The notes under the pieces: model-generated
Database searches by the model: none
Told to the model about the DNA's origin: nothing
The model's input: the letters and a program-made list of their open reading frames with translations, nothing else
Source of the DNA: Cinnamomum chago
Lineage: Eukaryota; Streptophyta; Magnoliopsida; Laurales; Lauraceae
Assembly (NCBI GenBank): GCA_038049695.1
Contig: CP142452.1
Span: 67,399,501-67,463,500, forward strand
Reading direction: 5' to 3'
DNA: 64,000 bases
Part shown: positions 11,755 to 23,172 of the stretch, piece by piece
Layout of the letters: each line of letters begins with the position of its first letter
Numbering within the stretch: the stretch's first letter is position 1
Program-made: the position numbers and the translations under genes

Positions 11755-13750
11755 ATATGAGAGATTTATATGAGTTTTTGTGAAATTTATCTAAGTTTTT
11801 GTCAAATTTATCTGAGTTTTGGTGAAATTTATCTGAGTTTTGGCAAATTTATCTGAGTTTTTTGGAAAATGTATCTGAGTTTTTTGGAAAATTCATTTGT
11901 GCTTTTTAGTTTTATTTTTGTCTTTTCAAATTTATTTACACTTTTTTTAAAACAAATTTAACTGAGTTTTGTCAAAAATACATGAGTTTTTGGCAAATTT
12001 TTCAGAAATTTGGAAAATTGATTTATCTTAGTTTTGGCAAATGTGTTTGTTTTTTTTAATTTTATTTGCGTCTTTTGAAATTAATTTATGGATTTTTAAA
12101 TTTATTTACATTTTTCAAATTTTCTTTGGATCTTTTGAAATTTATTTGAGTCTTTTGAAATTTATTTATATTTTCTGAAATTTATTTGGATCTTTTGAAA
12201 TTTATTTGCATCTTTTTAAATTTATATGCGTTATTTTAAAATTTATTTCTTTTTTTAGATTAATTGCATTTTTTGAAATTATTACATTTTTTTAAATTTA
12301 TTTGCGTTATTTTGAATTTTATTTGTGTGTTTGTAGAATTTATTTGAAAAATCTAATTAATAGGATTCCATTAATTATGGGCAATTAAAGGGTAGATGAC
12401 CATTATTAATGGGATATTCCCACCAATCATGGGATATGATTTAAAGAAATGGCAAATTGGACATTCCAAGTACGGGAATGTGTGTGAGGGACCTTTGGCT
12501 GTATGACTTTTTTTTTTGGACCGTTTGCCTTAAAGTCACACTTTGAGGGACCTCCGACAAAAGTCCCCTTCTAAATATGAGGGGGTGGAACTAGGAAATT
12601 GGTCTTATGGAGGGGTGGCTATATAAAAGGAAATTCTATGGGGGCAATATAGAAAGAAAACTAAACTTTTTTGTAACATTTGGGAGGCCACTATATAAAA
12701 AATTATATTGTACTTGTTACTGTCATTGGCCTGTGTGCTTAAAATGCATTTATAAGTGTTTTCCTCCCTTGATTCATGTATCTTACACATCAATGTCCAC
12801 CTTCTTCTAGGGAGGAAAAAAAGGGTTTAACACGCATGTACATACGTTTAACACGCAGGTTTAATATATGTTTTTTTGTATGTACTACATTTATAGTGAA
12901 TCATAAGTCCGGATATTTGGGTTAACCAAAAAGGTTCATTTCTTATTTTATATGGAGGAATGCTACCAAAATGAAGCGGGTAGGTTTTGTACAAATTAAA
13001 CAAAAAGTAGTTATTGGTTAATAGCTTCTTCTTTTAAGGGGCATTCGGCGATAGGTCCTTGAACATTTCATTTTATGGCCTTAGGCCCACAATCCATTTT
13101 CATAGTGTAGTGGGTCATTTTTCCAAATTTGAAAACTTAAAATGTCTAAGTTACTATTTCTTTAAAATAAATCATATCCCATGAATAGTGGGATATACTA
13201 TTAATAGTGGTCAACTACCAATTCAAAAGAAAAATAAAATTCAAAAACACAAATAGATTTTAAAATTTTGAATATGGATTGCCTTGGAAGATTTGAAATT
13301 CAAAATTTTAAAATTTGCCAAAAAACTAAGATAGATTTTTCAAAAATTTGCCTTTTTACTAAACCAAAAATAAATTTAAAAAATAGTAAATAAATTTCAA
13401 AAGAACACAAATAAATTTTTAAAAAATGTAAATAAATTTCAAAACACGCAAATAAATTTCAAAAGAACTCAGATAAATTTCAAAAGATTCAAATAAATTT
13501 CAAAAGACGTAAATAAAATTAAAAAATTCAAATAAATGTCAAAAACTGCAACTACATTTGCCAAAACTAAGATAAACCAATTTTCCAAATTTCAGAAAAA
13601 TTTGCCAAAAACTCAAGTATTTCTTCCAAAACTCAGTTATATTTATTTCAAAAAATGCAAATAAATTTGAAAAGACGCAAATAAATTTCAATAGACACAA
13701 ATAAAATTCAAAAACACAAATTGATTTCAAAAAACATAAATAAGTTTTCC
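11755..13750. repeat. Large AT-rich inverted repeat built on a ~20-bp unit
   Basis: The left arm (about 11755-12470) consists of repeats like AAATTTATTTGAGTCTTTTG, ending in a block with GGGATATTCCC and CATGGGATATGATTTA. The right arm (about 13140-13745) carries the reverse complement of both: TAAATCATATCCCATGAATA, then CAAATAAATTTCAAAAGA units. The centre (12480-13130) contains the duplicated terpene synthase upstream block. It looks like a foldback element or an inverted duplication. No protein is encoded. Confidence 0.65.
12805..13060. repeat. Second copy of the terpene synthase upstream block
   Basis: This is colinear with 10330-10590 (for example CCGGATATTTGGGTTAACC and GGTTTTGTACAAATTAAAC). 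No exon 1 follows on the lower-coordinate side, so the gene part of this copy is lost or displaced. Confidence 0.72.
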
Positions 13751-13774
13751 AAAAAGAAAGGAATTCTAGAGGAA

Positions 13775-14005
13775 TCTATCATTAAACCAAGCTGCCTAGA
13801 TAGAAGATGATGTATACTTGACCATCCTAACTTAAGCATACTTGCATCATTCATCTCATTGACTCTCCGAATTCCAAGGCCCCCTTTTGATTTGGGTAAG
13901 CAGACAGTCTTCCAATTAGTCAAGTTCCTTTTTGTTTTACAACTGCTCTCAGACCACAAAAAGCTTTTCAGTAACTTTTCTATTTGACAACAAACCTTCA
14001 ATGGG
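13775..14005 (-). pseudogene. L1-type LINE reverse transcriptase C-terminal fragment
   Basis: The minus-strand frame reads SFLWSESSCK, then NWKTVCLPKSKGGLGIRR, then N-x-A-x-x-x-K-LGW. This is the characteristic block after the reverse transcriptase domain of plant L1 elements. Only about 75 codons remain and the frame runs into the inverted repeat on one side. Unrelated sequence abuts the other side at 14030. Confidence 0.75.
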
Positions 14006-14029
14006 ATTGGAATTGTGAGAGATTGTTAC

Positions 14030-14400
14030 ACCCCGTCCCGAACCTATCAAGATTAATGCTAATTAATCACGTTTAATTAAGTTAATTATGGTTAATAGTC
14101 AAATTAAGTTAAATTAGTCTCAAATAGCTGAATTGAGCTTAATGGAATGAGTTTGGATGAGATTGAGTTAATTGAATTGGTTTTAGACACAAATTAGTGA
14201 GAATAAGGACTTTTTCATAAATATGAGTTTTCGCGTATTTCGTCGAATACGGTAATTCTTGATACGATCACATGTATCTCGGAGAGTACATTAATTTTCA
14301 TAATAGGCTTGAATGCATTTGATCATAAATGGATCAAATGAGTCGTCATTTGACTCGAAATGTAAATAAGGTTGAGAGAAGGGGGCTGTGTGCAAATTCA
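14030..14400. other. No gene; possible LTR-terminus fragment
   Basis: Begins TGTTACACCCCGTCCCGAACC-like (14031 on), similar in style to TG-ends of Ty3/gypsy LTRs. It continues as TTAATTAAG-rich DNA resembling the start of the solo LTR at 16853. It stops where the terpene synthase remnant begins, so it is truncated if real. Confidence 0.3.
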
Positions 14401-14417
14401 GCTTGTATAAGGGTTTT

Positions 14418-14577
14418 AAGAGGTGGGGAATGGACAGCAGCAGAAAGAGGAGAGGAACTTAGGGAAAGAGGAGAGGAACTTAGGGAAGCCATACTCCTTG
14501 AAAGTCTTGTTTAAGAAAAATCTGTTTTGCAGAGTGCAGGAATCTAGGCACTGCATTAATGGCTATTTATAAAGCAA
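14418..14577 (-). pseudogene. Terpene synthase exon 1 and promoter remnant
   Basis: The minus strand matches 10330-10190: a TATA box at 14571-14564, then leader, then ATG at 14492 and the serine-rich start of exon 1. A 21-bp unit at 14444-14464 is repeated exactly at 14465-14485, adding seven codons in frame. Homology ends after the PPL residues, before the NRx8W motif, and the frame then runs into unrelated sequence. No further TPS exons are recognisable beside it, so it is a dead duplicate showing that the locus once held more than one copy. Confidence 0.82.
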
Positions 14578-15357
14578 AAATTCTACTCGGCCCGACCCTG
14601 GGGACCGAATCCTGGCCTGGTCCCCAGGGAGGACCCTTGGACCCTCTCAATCATCTTAGTTTCAATTGTTTATAATTACTGAGTAATTATTCTTCTATCT
14701 AAGCTAAATATTTGTTCTTCTATCTAAACAACACATGTTTAAAATACATATAGAGAGAAAGTTTAAATTGCTCGATTATTCATTGATTTAAAATATCTAG
14801 AATTTAAAAACTGAGAAAGTCATTTCCATGCTTAGTATTTTGACCCAGTTTAATTTTATTATCTGATTTGTAATAATACTATGCTTGAATCTGAGTGAAA
14901 ACAAGATTTCTTTCTCAATAAGAATTGGGTTTGCGTATTAGGTCGGGTGCCCAATAAAACTACTCAAAAAATGGAAATCGTGGTTTACCAACTTGTGTTT
15001 GGTAAACATGTTTACCAAACATGTTTAAATAAAAGTTGAGTAATAGATCAGTTGATTACTTTTCTCAGGTGGAATCCGGTTTCTCTCAACACTCCCCCAA
15101 GATTGGAATCCGGTCAGCACAGTTTTTGTGACACGTTTTTTTTAGTGTTGAACCATTCTTTCTGGGTTACAAACTTGCAACCAATTGACTCTAAGGCAAC
15201 ATAAATGCTTTTCAACACTCCTACTCAAATGGAACCCACTTCTAAATTTGGACATCAACTATCCAAAGTAAACTGACGAGGAAGCCCACAAAAAAAAAGA
15301 CTTACATAAACCTACCAACACCAAGATCAATTGTTCAACCAAACAAATGGATGATAC
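14578..15357. other. No gene; one perfect palindrome
   Basis: Non-coding. A perfect 24-bp palindrome lies at 14997-15020, with arm GTTTGGTAAACA and its inverse. Nothing else supported. Confidence 0.5.
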
Positions 15358-15760
15358 TGTAATGACCCGAGCCTATTTTTCACATGATGTTGTCCGCTTT
15401 AGTTCATGGATTCAAACTCAATCTTGCCTCACAGTTTTAAAAGGCCTCATGCAGAGTTAAGGGCCAGGTTACACTCATATACCCAAGATCAAGACTAGCA
15501 TGTTTCCGATTTGGGACTCATGCACCACTGCATACTCAGTCCTCGTCGGACCCAACGCCCTTCTCCAAGGGAGCCATAGGCGTGACATACTCCTCCATTG
15601 AAAAATAGAGCCGTCCTCGGCTCTAATGCCATTTGTAACTACCCAAGCTCGTTGTCCACATGATATTGTCCGCTTTGGCTCATGGGATTTCAACCCAATC
15701 TTGCCGCACAGTTTTAAAATGCCTCATGCAAGGTAAGTGATGCATGGTATTAGAGTCGAC
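15358..15760 (+). mobile_element. TRIM-like (Cassandra-like) repeat pair
   Basis: Two related blocks start TGTAATGACCCGAGCC (15358) and TGTAACTACCCAAGC (15634). Both continue with a string like ATGATATTGTCCGCTTTGG and CACAGTTTTAAAAxGCCTCA, a pattern typical of small plant TRIM LTRs. Primer-binding-like strings occur at 15747 (TGGTATTAGAGTC) and, inverted, at 15619-15631. No coding capacity. The exact boundaries are uncertain. Confidence 0.5.
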
Positions 15761-15888
15761 TTTTGACTAGTTCAAGTGTGGGTCCCTGCGCGCCGTGGTC
15801 TAGTGCAAGTGGGCGGGTTTCCATCTGGGCGGGCCAAGAGGGCTGGTAGGCTACTGCACATGGACGTACAGCCCTAACATGGGTGGAT

Positions 15889-16069
15889 TGTGACACCAAG
15901 GAGTCTCACATCGACTATAAAGAGAAAAGTCCATGGGATTATATAGAGAACTTGCACCCTTACCTTGCATGAGGCCTTTTGGTGAGTTGGGGCATACTAA
16001 AAATAAAATCGTGAGGCCCATGGGTCAAAGCGGACAATATCATGCATACATGTGTGGTGGGATGTTACA
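15889..16069 (-). mobile_element. TRIM-like solo LTR (181 bp)
   Basis: Read on the minus strand it starts TGTAACATCCCACC, contains GATATTGTCCGCTTTGACCC and GGCCTCATGCAAGG, and ends CTTGGTGTCACA. It is the same family as the pair at 15358-15760 but inverted and with cleaner TG...CA ends. No matching flanking duplication is seen. Confidence 0.6.
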
Positions 16070-16347
16070 GCACTCTTTTGATTTTTTGTAAGTAATGGCG
16101 GAAAAGAGCCTTCTAAATGTCATCAATCGATCATCAATTAATGGTCACAGTGGTTCCATTATCAAATTATCAGAACCATAATTTGACTCAATTTCTATGA
16201 TCAACTATTTATGGAAGGAGTCTAATATTTTGGGTTAAAATCTTGTATTCTGGCTTATTCAATCTTCTAGGTTAGTTGGAATCCAAGTTTAGGGTTCAAT
16301 GGTATTTTGGTCTTCATATCAGATTTTTAGGATTTTATATATATATA

Positions 16348-16494
16348 GGGAGATGCTCCTATGAGAGATATCTCTCACCTTATATGAGATATATGGGTGG
16401 GGACCCTCACATTTAAGTTGTTGGCATTGGATATGGATGTGAGAGCCGCCATCTTATCTGTCATAGTAATGTGAGAGATGCTCTCATAGGCCGT
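16348..16494. mobile_element. MITE, copy 2
   Basis: Starts GGGAGATGCTCCTATGAGAG and ends with the inverse CTCTCATAGG. It is flanked by TA-repeats on the left and abuts copy 3 on the right. The centre reads CATTTAAGTTGTTGGCATTG, the reverse of copy 3's CAATGCCGATAACTTAAATG. Confidence 0.75.
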
Positions 16495-16504
16495 CATACT
16501 ATAT

Positions 16505-16651
16505 GGGAGTTGCTCCTATGAGAGCATCTCTCGCATTACTATGAAAGATAAGGTGGGGGCCATCATATCTATATCCAATGCCGATAACTTAAATGTGAGG
16601 GACCCCACCCACATCTCTCATAGAATGTGAGAGATATCTTTTATAGGAGCA
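16505..16651. mobile_element. MITE, copy 3, opposite orientation
   Basis: Starts GGGAGTTGCTCCTATGAGAG and ends TTTTATAGGAGCAT before TA-repeats. Same family as 1906-2040 and 16348-16494. The terminal inverted repeats and TA-rich flanks make a MITE likely. Copies 2 and 3 are only about 10 bp apart. Confidence 0.75.
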
Positions 16652-17277
16652 TTATATATATATATGACATAAGTTATAAGGACCCACAAGTTGATAAGTC
16701 AATGATTGAGGAAGTTGAAAAGCTGCCCAACGCACATCGGCACACAAAGCACAATCTGATTCACCATAAGCAGGGTACACACTGGAAGTCCTGTGCAAAA
16801 TCAGATTCACCAAGCTGGACACGCTAAAAAAAATCAGAATGGAGACTGTATATGTGAGGTCCCACCCTTGGTGGGCCCTCTAAGGGCTATTTTATAGACT
16901 AATTAACTCTAAATTATGTTAATTATTGTTTAATTTTGTTAATCTTCTCTAATCTTCGCTAATCCTTGCTAATTATGGCTAATCATTGTTAATTACTGTT
17001 TTAATTGAGTTTATTTGGGGCTAATTAGATGGACTAGTTAGATTTCCTAAGTTAGTTAGGTTAACTTAGTGGGTTAGTGTTTTTAATTAAGTGGGGTGTT
17101 GTGTTAATCTTAGGCTTAGTTAGTAGAGTCTAATTAATTAAGTTAATTAGGAGGGTTAGTGTAAGCTAAAGGTGCTTTCTAGAAACTTCCTAACCTAATG
17201 ACCAACCTACCCCAAACCCTAACCCTAATCTCACTAAACCCTAAGGGTATCATGGTCATTAGTCACTCCACTAATCC

Positions 17278-17286
17278 TATATAAAA
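17278..17286 (+). promoter_or_regulatory. TATA box of the solo LTR
   Basis: TATATAAAA in the context CCTATATAAAACC, about 425 bp from the LTR start. It is the expected position for a U3 promoter. Confidence 0.6.
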
Positions 17287-18417
17287 CCTCTCTTAACATT
17301 TGCAATAAGCCCTAAACCCTAATCTCAGCCCCCATCCCAAGGAGACCTTCAGCCCCCATCCCAAGATAACCTCCAGCCACCCAACTGCCATTTCAATTTC
17401 CTCCCCTACGTTGGAGCAAGAGATAGCCACTGTCATCTTCCTTCCCATCTCATTTCCACAAAGCTGCTGTAGCTGTCTTCTTCCACTACTCCTCCTTCGT
17501 TTCTGATCTGCTGGAAAATCCACCTTGAAGCTCTGCTGCTGTCTTCTTCATTTCCAGCTACTGCTCCAGCCACTCCATCACTTTCTTCATCTCCTTCTCT
17601 TCATTTCTCTACTGTTACTCTGCTGGAATTTTTCCAGGAGCTACTGATATCACCCCATCTTCCCTTCTCATTTCATTTTCTCCAAGGCTCTACAGCTGTG
17701 ACTGTTGCTGGATTGTCCTAAGAGCAGCAGCAGGGTGATCATCTTCTCCTTCATCTTCTTATTTCCCTTCTCCTTCTCCTCTCTGTTTGAACTGGGAATT
17801 TTCCAAGCTATCTGCTACTACTGGAACCCATTTCCAGAGCTGCTGCAAAGTCATCTTCTCCTTCTTCTTCACTGCTGGAATTTATTAAAGGAGCTGCAGC
17901 TGCCATATTACTTCTTCTCCTTTGAGCTAGGACCATTTCAGTGGTGCTGGGACTGTTTTGGAGCTACTGCTACACTACTACAGCAGCTGGGTGTTCATCT
18001 TCTTCTTCCCCTCTCCTCTGTTCTGCTGGACTGGGCCTTTTCCCTCTTTTATATAGCTCTACTTCTTCTTTACAACCTTCTCAAACACTAAAGAGGCAAG
18101 TACATCATACTAATAACTTAGGATATGTGTTTGATTTCATGATTCAGTAGTTCCATTTCATGTTTATGCTTCATTTAGTCTTAGATTTCTACATTGAGCT
18201 CTGTTTGTGTCTGTGGATGGAAAGGTCACTGATGGATGGGGGTTTTCACCCCCCATTTGGAAGATCAGTGGGCCATAAGGTGATGGATGGATGGTTATGG
18301 AGTCATTTTATGTTTAGAGTGGTGTTGGTGAAGTTTGAAAGGGATTGGAAGTAGTTTGGGTGGAAATGGAGCCAAAACAGAGTGACTGCAGAAACTGGGT
18401 TTTGTCCCAGTTTCGTG

Positions 18418-18690
18418 TAACCGGTTAACCGGTTGGTTAACCGGCAGTGTAGCCGGTTAACCGGGCTTTGCAGGCCGGTTAACCGGCCACACTGAAATTG
18501 CAGAAATGGCAGCTCCCAGTTATTTCTTCTGCAGGAGGTGCTGCAGTGCAGCCGGTTAACCGGACTATGCAGGCCGGTTAACCGGCCACACTGAGATTTC
18601 TTGGAAAACTGGCCCTTAGCCATTTCTTGCACAAATTTCATTTCAAATGGTCGGGTTGACCTGGTCTCGCACCGGTTGACCCGATTCACG
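18418..18690. repeat. Cluster of CCGGTTAACCGG palindromes
   Basis: At least five perfect or near-perfect copies of CCGGTTAACCGG occur in 190 bp, partly as a larger duplicated block (GCAGGCCGGTTAACCGGCC at two places), plus relatives such as ACCGGTTGACCCG. They lie inside the solo LTR. A similar cluster occurs in a different LTR at 23173-23325. Confidence 0.85.
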
Positions 18691-19784
18691 CTGTTTGTGC
18701 AGGAAGTGACTGAAAGTTGGTTCTTCAATCAAAATACAGACTCCTTACACCGAAATGGACTTGATACTTAGGATTTTACTTTAGGTGATGTTTAAAGCGG
18801 GAACATCAATTGTTCTAAGGTTTTCAGAGTATGCGGTCAATCATCCAGGCCAGGTTGTTTGACCGGACACGCTGTAAGCCTTTAAAAACGAATCGAGTTG
18901 TCCAGGAAGCCTGATTCAGGTTTGTCAGTGAACTCGGTTGATCTTCCAGGCCAGGAAATCAACCGAGCTCACAACACATCAGGTTCACCTGGAAAACCCT
19001 GATTGTTCCAGTTTTCAACATTTAGTAGATGTGATCAGTTGTGGGGCCCATTGACCATCCAAATGAGTATTTATCAGTGTCCTAAGCCCGAGTCAATGGT
19101 GTGGCTCAACCTTGACTCGCGGGGACCACTGTTTAGTGTTTTGGTTGATAATCTAAGATGATTCGACCTCCAAGAGTTGTCATAGATGTCATTAACTAAC
19201 TAAGCACCAAATACATTATTTTACGGCATTAATGACATCGTTTGGAGATCGAATTACCGGAGATAGACCCGAACCTAAAGTGGCCCATTTACCTAGGATT
19301 GGACCGTTGCTTTTCCCGTTGATTCTCTGATTGAAGTTTATACTTCACTGTGACTTTACTCTGTCATTCTTAGATCTTTAGATAGTTGTTTACTGTTAAT
19401 TAAACATAATTGGAAGACCTGAACCTAGGGTATCTAGAGGTGACCCGATGGTGTGATTTCGGAGATCATTGACCCGTGTCTGTGTCTAGGCGGGCCCTTA
19501 CTGGGCCTAAGTGTGGTGATGTGAACCCTTTAGCTTGAAGAGATAATTTCTAATGGAAATGTTTATCAGTAGTAGATGGATTGTTGCCTCGTTTGGACGG
19601 TTATAGACCAAGCCATGTACTGATGGGCCTTGGTATGGATCCAACGAGTGGGCCTGGACCTTGAATGAGATCCAGAGACTGTATTGAGATGTGTAGACCT
19701 CTTAGAGATATTGTTAGGACCTTGTTCACGCAAGGCAAAGCCTAGACAGACACAGACCGTAGAGTTATTTTCGAGTCGGCATGA

Positions 19785-19862
19785 ACATTCACTCGGTTGA
19801 TTTAAGCTCAGCCTGTCGACTCATGAACATTCACTCGGTTGATTTAAGCTCAGCCTGTGGAC
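19785..19862 (+). repeat. Tandem duplication inside the solo LTR
   Basis: A unit of about 41 bp, starting CATGAACATTCACTCGG and ending CTCAGCCTGT, is present twice in a row. Confidence 0.8.
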
Positions 19863-20738
19863 TGATCATCCCCGGTAGGAGCTAGTTGAGTGTTGTGGAG
19901 CTATCATGATGAGCTGTGTGGTTAAGACGGCAAGGTGTCATACCGTGCCGATCTGGAGTGTTGAGATGATGAGTTGATGAGTGAGAATCGGGATTTGTTA
20001 TTCCCTGGTGAGATTCCCCACCGCGACTGTGTTCAGTATGGGAGGACCGCGGCATAATATCCCGCGGTATTCCAGCTCGTGTGAATGTGCCATCTTGTTT
20101 ATAGTGATGTTTCTATTTATACTGATTCCTTATGATTTAAATGCACAACTGCCTAGTTCTTTTCCCTTGTTATTCATTTAACTTATGTACCCGTCTTTAA
20201 TTCCTTTGATATATATATGCTATGTTAGTAGTATGATGTATCTTGCCAGATCGTTTAGATCTGACCCATTCTATGGTGCTTAGGCCTTGATCCCGAGATC
20301 CCAGATGACACACTAGCTGTAGTGGAGGCACCCGTTGCAGGAGAGTACGCATGGGGCCCGGCCGACACGGATGTCGAGCCGGAGGGCGAGGAGTTCATTC
20401 CAGGGTTTTGAGGGACATTGTTATTTTGGGTTTTGAGAGATATTCTGTAGTGAGAAGGGTAGAATGAAAATGTATAACCTTGATTAACATTGAATCATTT
20501 TAATAGACTATGTTTTGCTCACACTTAAATTTATATCTCGATACTATTGCTTCCGCATTGTTTAAATCGTTGTGCTTCCGCAATTTAAATATTATAACTC
20601 TATTGGTCAAAAAGTTTTAAATTGGACCTCACTGCGGCCTACGATCTTGGAAGTTCTCGGATTTTCCGGGAAGTAGCGCGCCAATTTCGGGTAATCGAAC
20701 GAGTATATCGGTATCCGGAATTGGGGCGTTACAGTATA

Positions 20739-21509
20739 AGAGTTGGCCTAGGCTAGTGTAGATATGATTTTTGTATACGCTGAAAGTTTTGCAGGCTTAC
20801 CAGAATGGATACTAGTTCTAATTAACCAATCAACACGTAGTGGACAAAACCAAATAAACAATATAGAACTATCAATCTACCAATCACACACCACAAGAAG
20901 GCAAACACAATATTTACGTGAAAACCCTATCCAGGGAGAAAAACCACGAACCAGAAATCAAGAATTCACGAATAGTCACAAGATATGCTCACAACTCCTT
21001 TACCTCAGTCTGTACCTCGACCTAATGACTGTAGTTGTTCTTGCACAAAATCCATTGCCATGACATCCACCGTGCACCATTCTCCTTACTTGATTTCCTC
21101 GCACCTTGTCAGTCAAGATGAATTGTCTTCTACAAAAGAGTAGAAGCAACCATAACCTTCTAGAGTAGTCCTTCAGAACGATCTCTCAATGGCTCTAGTG
21201 AATAATTCTCTCTCTAAGATATTTCTTACTTAGATTAATGAGAGAGGTGGTGTTTTGTTTGGAGCAATTGGAGAACTGGGAGACACCAGAAGGTTTGAAG
21301 AGGAGGCCATTGAGCAGGTAAAGAGCATTTTAAATGGAGACTGAAAATATTTTATTGTCCCCGATCTCTAGATTGGTCTAATCAAACAATCAACCAAATA
21401 GTGTGTAGAAATAAACAATATGCAGCGGAAATAAAATAAATGAGCACACACCACAAGGACATCAAATTTAAGGTGGAAAACCCTAATCGGGTGAAAAACC
21501 ACCGATCCA
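20739..21509. repeat. Two related non-coding repeats, retroelement-like
   Basis: About 20800-20990 and 21380-21520 share CACACACCACAAG, then AAAACCCTA-x-C-GGG-x-GAAAAACCAC, with similar flanks. This looks like two diverged copies of one non-coding element region. The second abuts the copia pol fragment. I recognise no gene. Confidence 0.4.
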
Positions 21510-22665
21510 AACTGGATCAAATCAAGCACTATGAATCTCGCAAGTACAAGAAACTGCTAAACTTATTAAATATCTGAATGTCATTATATTCATAACAGGG
21601 GAGTATGTTTCCTCATAATTAATCTCAGGTTTCTGCAGGAAACCTTGTGCCATTAATCGTACCTTATATCTAGTAATTTCATTCAGCTCATTCATTTTTC
21701 TTACAAAAAGCCACTTGTAACCTATATGGTTAACATCTTTTAGGGTTTGTACTATAGGTCCGAACACACCACGTTTATTGAGAGACTCTAACTCTGCTTT
21801 GATGGCACTTTCCCATTTTGGTCAATCCTTTCTTTGAAGACATTCATTTATAAAACGTGGTTCTGTGGCCCAATCATCATCATCATCATCATTTTCCTTT
21901 GATATTTGTGTAGCTCCTGCATATCCAAATGCGTCATCGATGACAATATCATTTATATTCCATCTCTCTCTTGAATAATTATAAAGTATAGATATCTCTT
22001 CATTATCCGGTATCGGTGCCTCTTTAGAAGCTTCCAAAGTCTCATTAGGAACTTCCATTATTCTAGAGAAAACGGATTTTACCATAACCTCTTCAAGAGC
22101 GTTATGTGCCTCTTCGGGAAGGAACCTCTTCAGGAGCGTTGCGTGCCTCTTTGGGAGGACATAATGATGATTGTTCATTTCTCCTTTTCCGCAGAGTTAA
22201 ATCCTTTGAACCTATAGGTCTGTCACGCTTCTGGCGTATCGCAGATTCTTTTGCTGTCGTATTTTGACTTCATCCTACAGGGACATTAATCCTGGCAGGT
22301 GCATTCATAGCTGGCACATGTGACTTCGTCACCTTTGTTGCATCGTTAAATGCATCTGGTAATCTGTTTGCAATTTCTTGCAAGTGCACAATTCTCTGTA
22401 CTTCATTCTCACATTGTGAAGTTCGTAGATCCAGATGAGACAGAGTGGAAGTATTCCATGTTAATTCTCGTCGTTCTTCAGGAACAGGTTGTTCTACAGG
22501 AACAATACGTTCTTCAGAAACTATCTAATCTCCCCCTAACGGTGGGAATATTGTCTCATCGAATTGACAATCGGGAAACCGAGCAGTGAAAACATCTCCT
22601 GTCATTGGTTCTAAATATCGAATAATCGAGGAAGAGTCATAACCTACATAGATTCCTAATCAACA
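21510..22665 (-). pseudogene. Ty1/copia pol fragment (integrase end to reverse transcriptase start)
   Basis: Read on the minus strand from about 22660: GIYVGYDSSSIIRYLEP (the tail of copia integrase), the linker with LPDAFNDA and VTKSH, then FGYAGATQISKEN, YKWLFVRKMNELNEITRYK and LMAQGF-x-QKPEINYEETYSPVM, the first part of copia reverse transcriptase. Frames shift and stops occur around 21800 and 22180-22260. The catalytic YVDD segment is missing. It is truncated at both ends and meets the plus-strand element end near 22670. Confidence 0.9.
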
Positions 22666-22669
22666 TTGA

Positions 22670-22783
22670 AGAATGTTGCACTATTTTTCCCTTCGCTTTG
22701 GGTTTTATTTTCCCATTGGGTTTTTCCTTAGCAAGGTTTTTAATAAGGCAACTACCTTTGAATGGTGGTCATCCAAGGGGGAG
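22670..22783 (+). mobile_element. Copia-type 3' non-coding end with polypurine tract
   Basis: CTATTTTTCCCTTCGCTTTG, CCCATTGGGTTTTTCCTTAG, CAAGGTTTTTAATAAGGCAA and then AAGGGGGAG (22775-22783) form the typical sequence just inside the 3' LTR of plant copia elements. It runs straight into TGTTATAAG of the LTR. Confidence 0.8.
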
Positions 22784-23172
22784 TGTTATAAGATATGGAT
22801 CTGTTAGGAATTTTGTAGGTTGCAATTTGATGGATGCATCTTCATTCAAGCATCATTTGATTTACACACTTGCATTGAGTTAAAGAAAACTTGAAATCTT
22901 GTTTTAAACATGCATGGTTTTTAAGAGTTGTAAAAGTATTGTTTTATGCATGTTTTGTTTTAATCTTGGATGCATTTGTTTTAAGAAAGAGTTTTCAAGA
23001 AATCAAGCAAGCCTTTGTTTTAAAAGTCTTTGAATCCTTTTAGGCTTTTTGTTTCATGTTTTTATACATCTTAGAATGATTTAAAACATGTGAAAATGCT
23101 TGATTTTAAGTGGCCAAAAGATCCCCAAAGAAAATCTTCAAGAAACCCAAAAAAATGGGGAATTCTGGGCAG

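Larger units (their letters stand above)
16853..20733 (+). mobile_element. 3.9-kb solo LTR with 5-bp target duplication
   Basis: Starts TGTGAGGTCCCACCC and ends GGGGCGTTACA. Both flanks are GTATA (16848-16852 and 20734-20738), a perfect 5-bp duplication, so this is an LTR left after recombination of a full element. There is no primer site, gag or pol inside. A TATA box at 17278-17286 about 425 bp in suggests plus-strand transcription, with a very long R-U5. The size resembles LTRs of large Ty3/gypsy lineages such as Del/Tekay; that placement is a guess. Open frames inside (for example 17705-18091) are compositional. Confidence 0.85.

Noticed and set aside
17705-18091. A hydrophobic 128-codon frame that looks membrane-like
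   Set aside because: T/C-rich sequence inside the solo LTR, with no family likeness.
18303-18728. 141-codon minus-strand frame
   Set aside because: It spans the CCGGTTAACCGG cluster and reflects the repeats.
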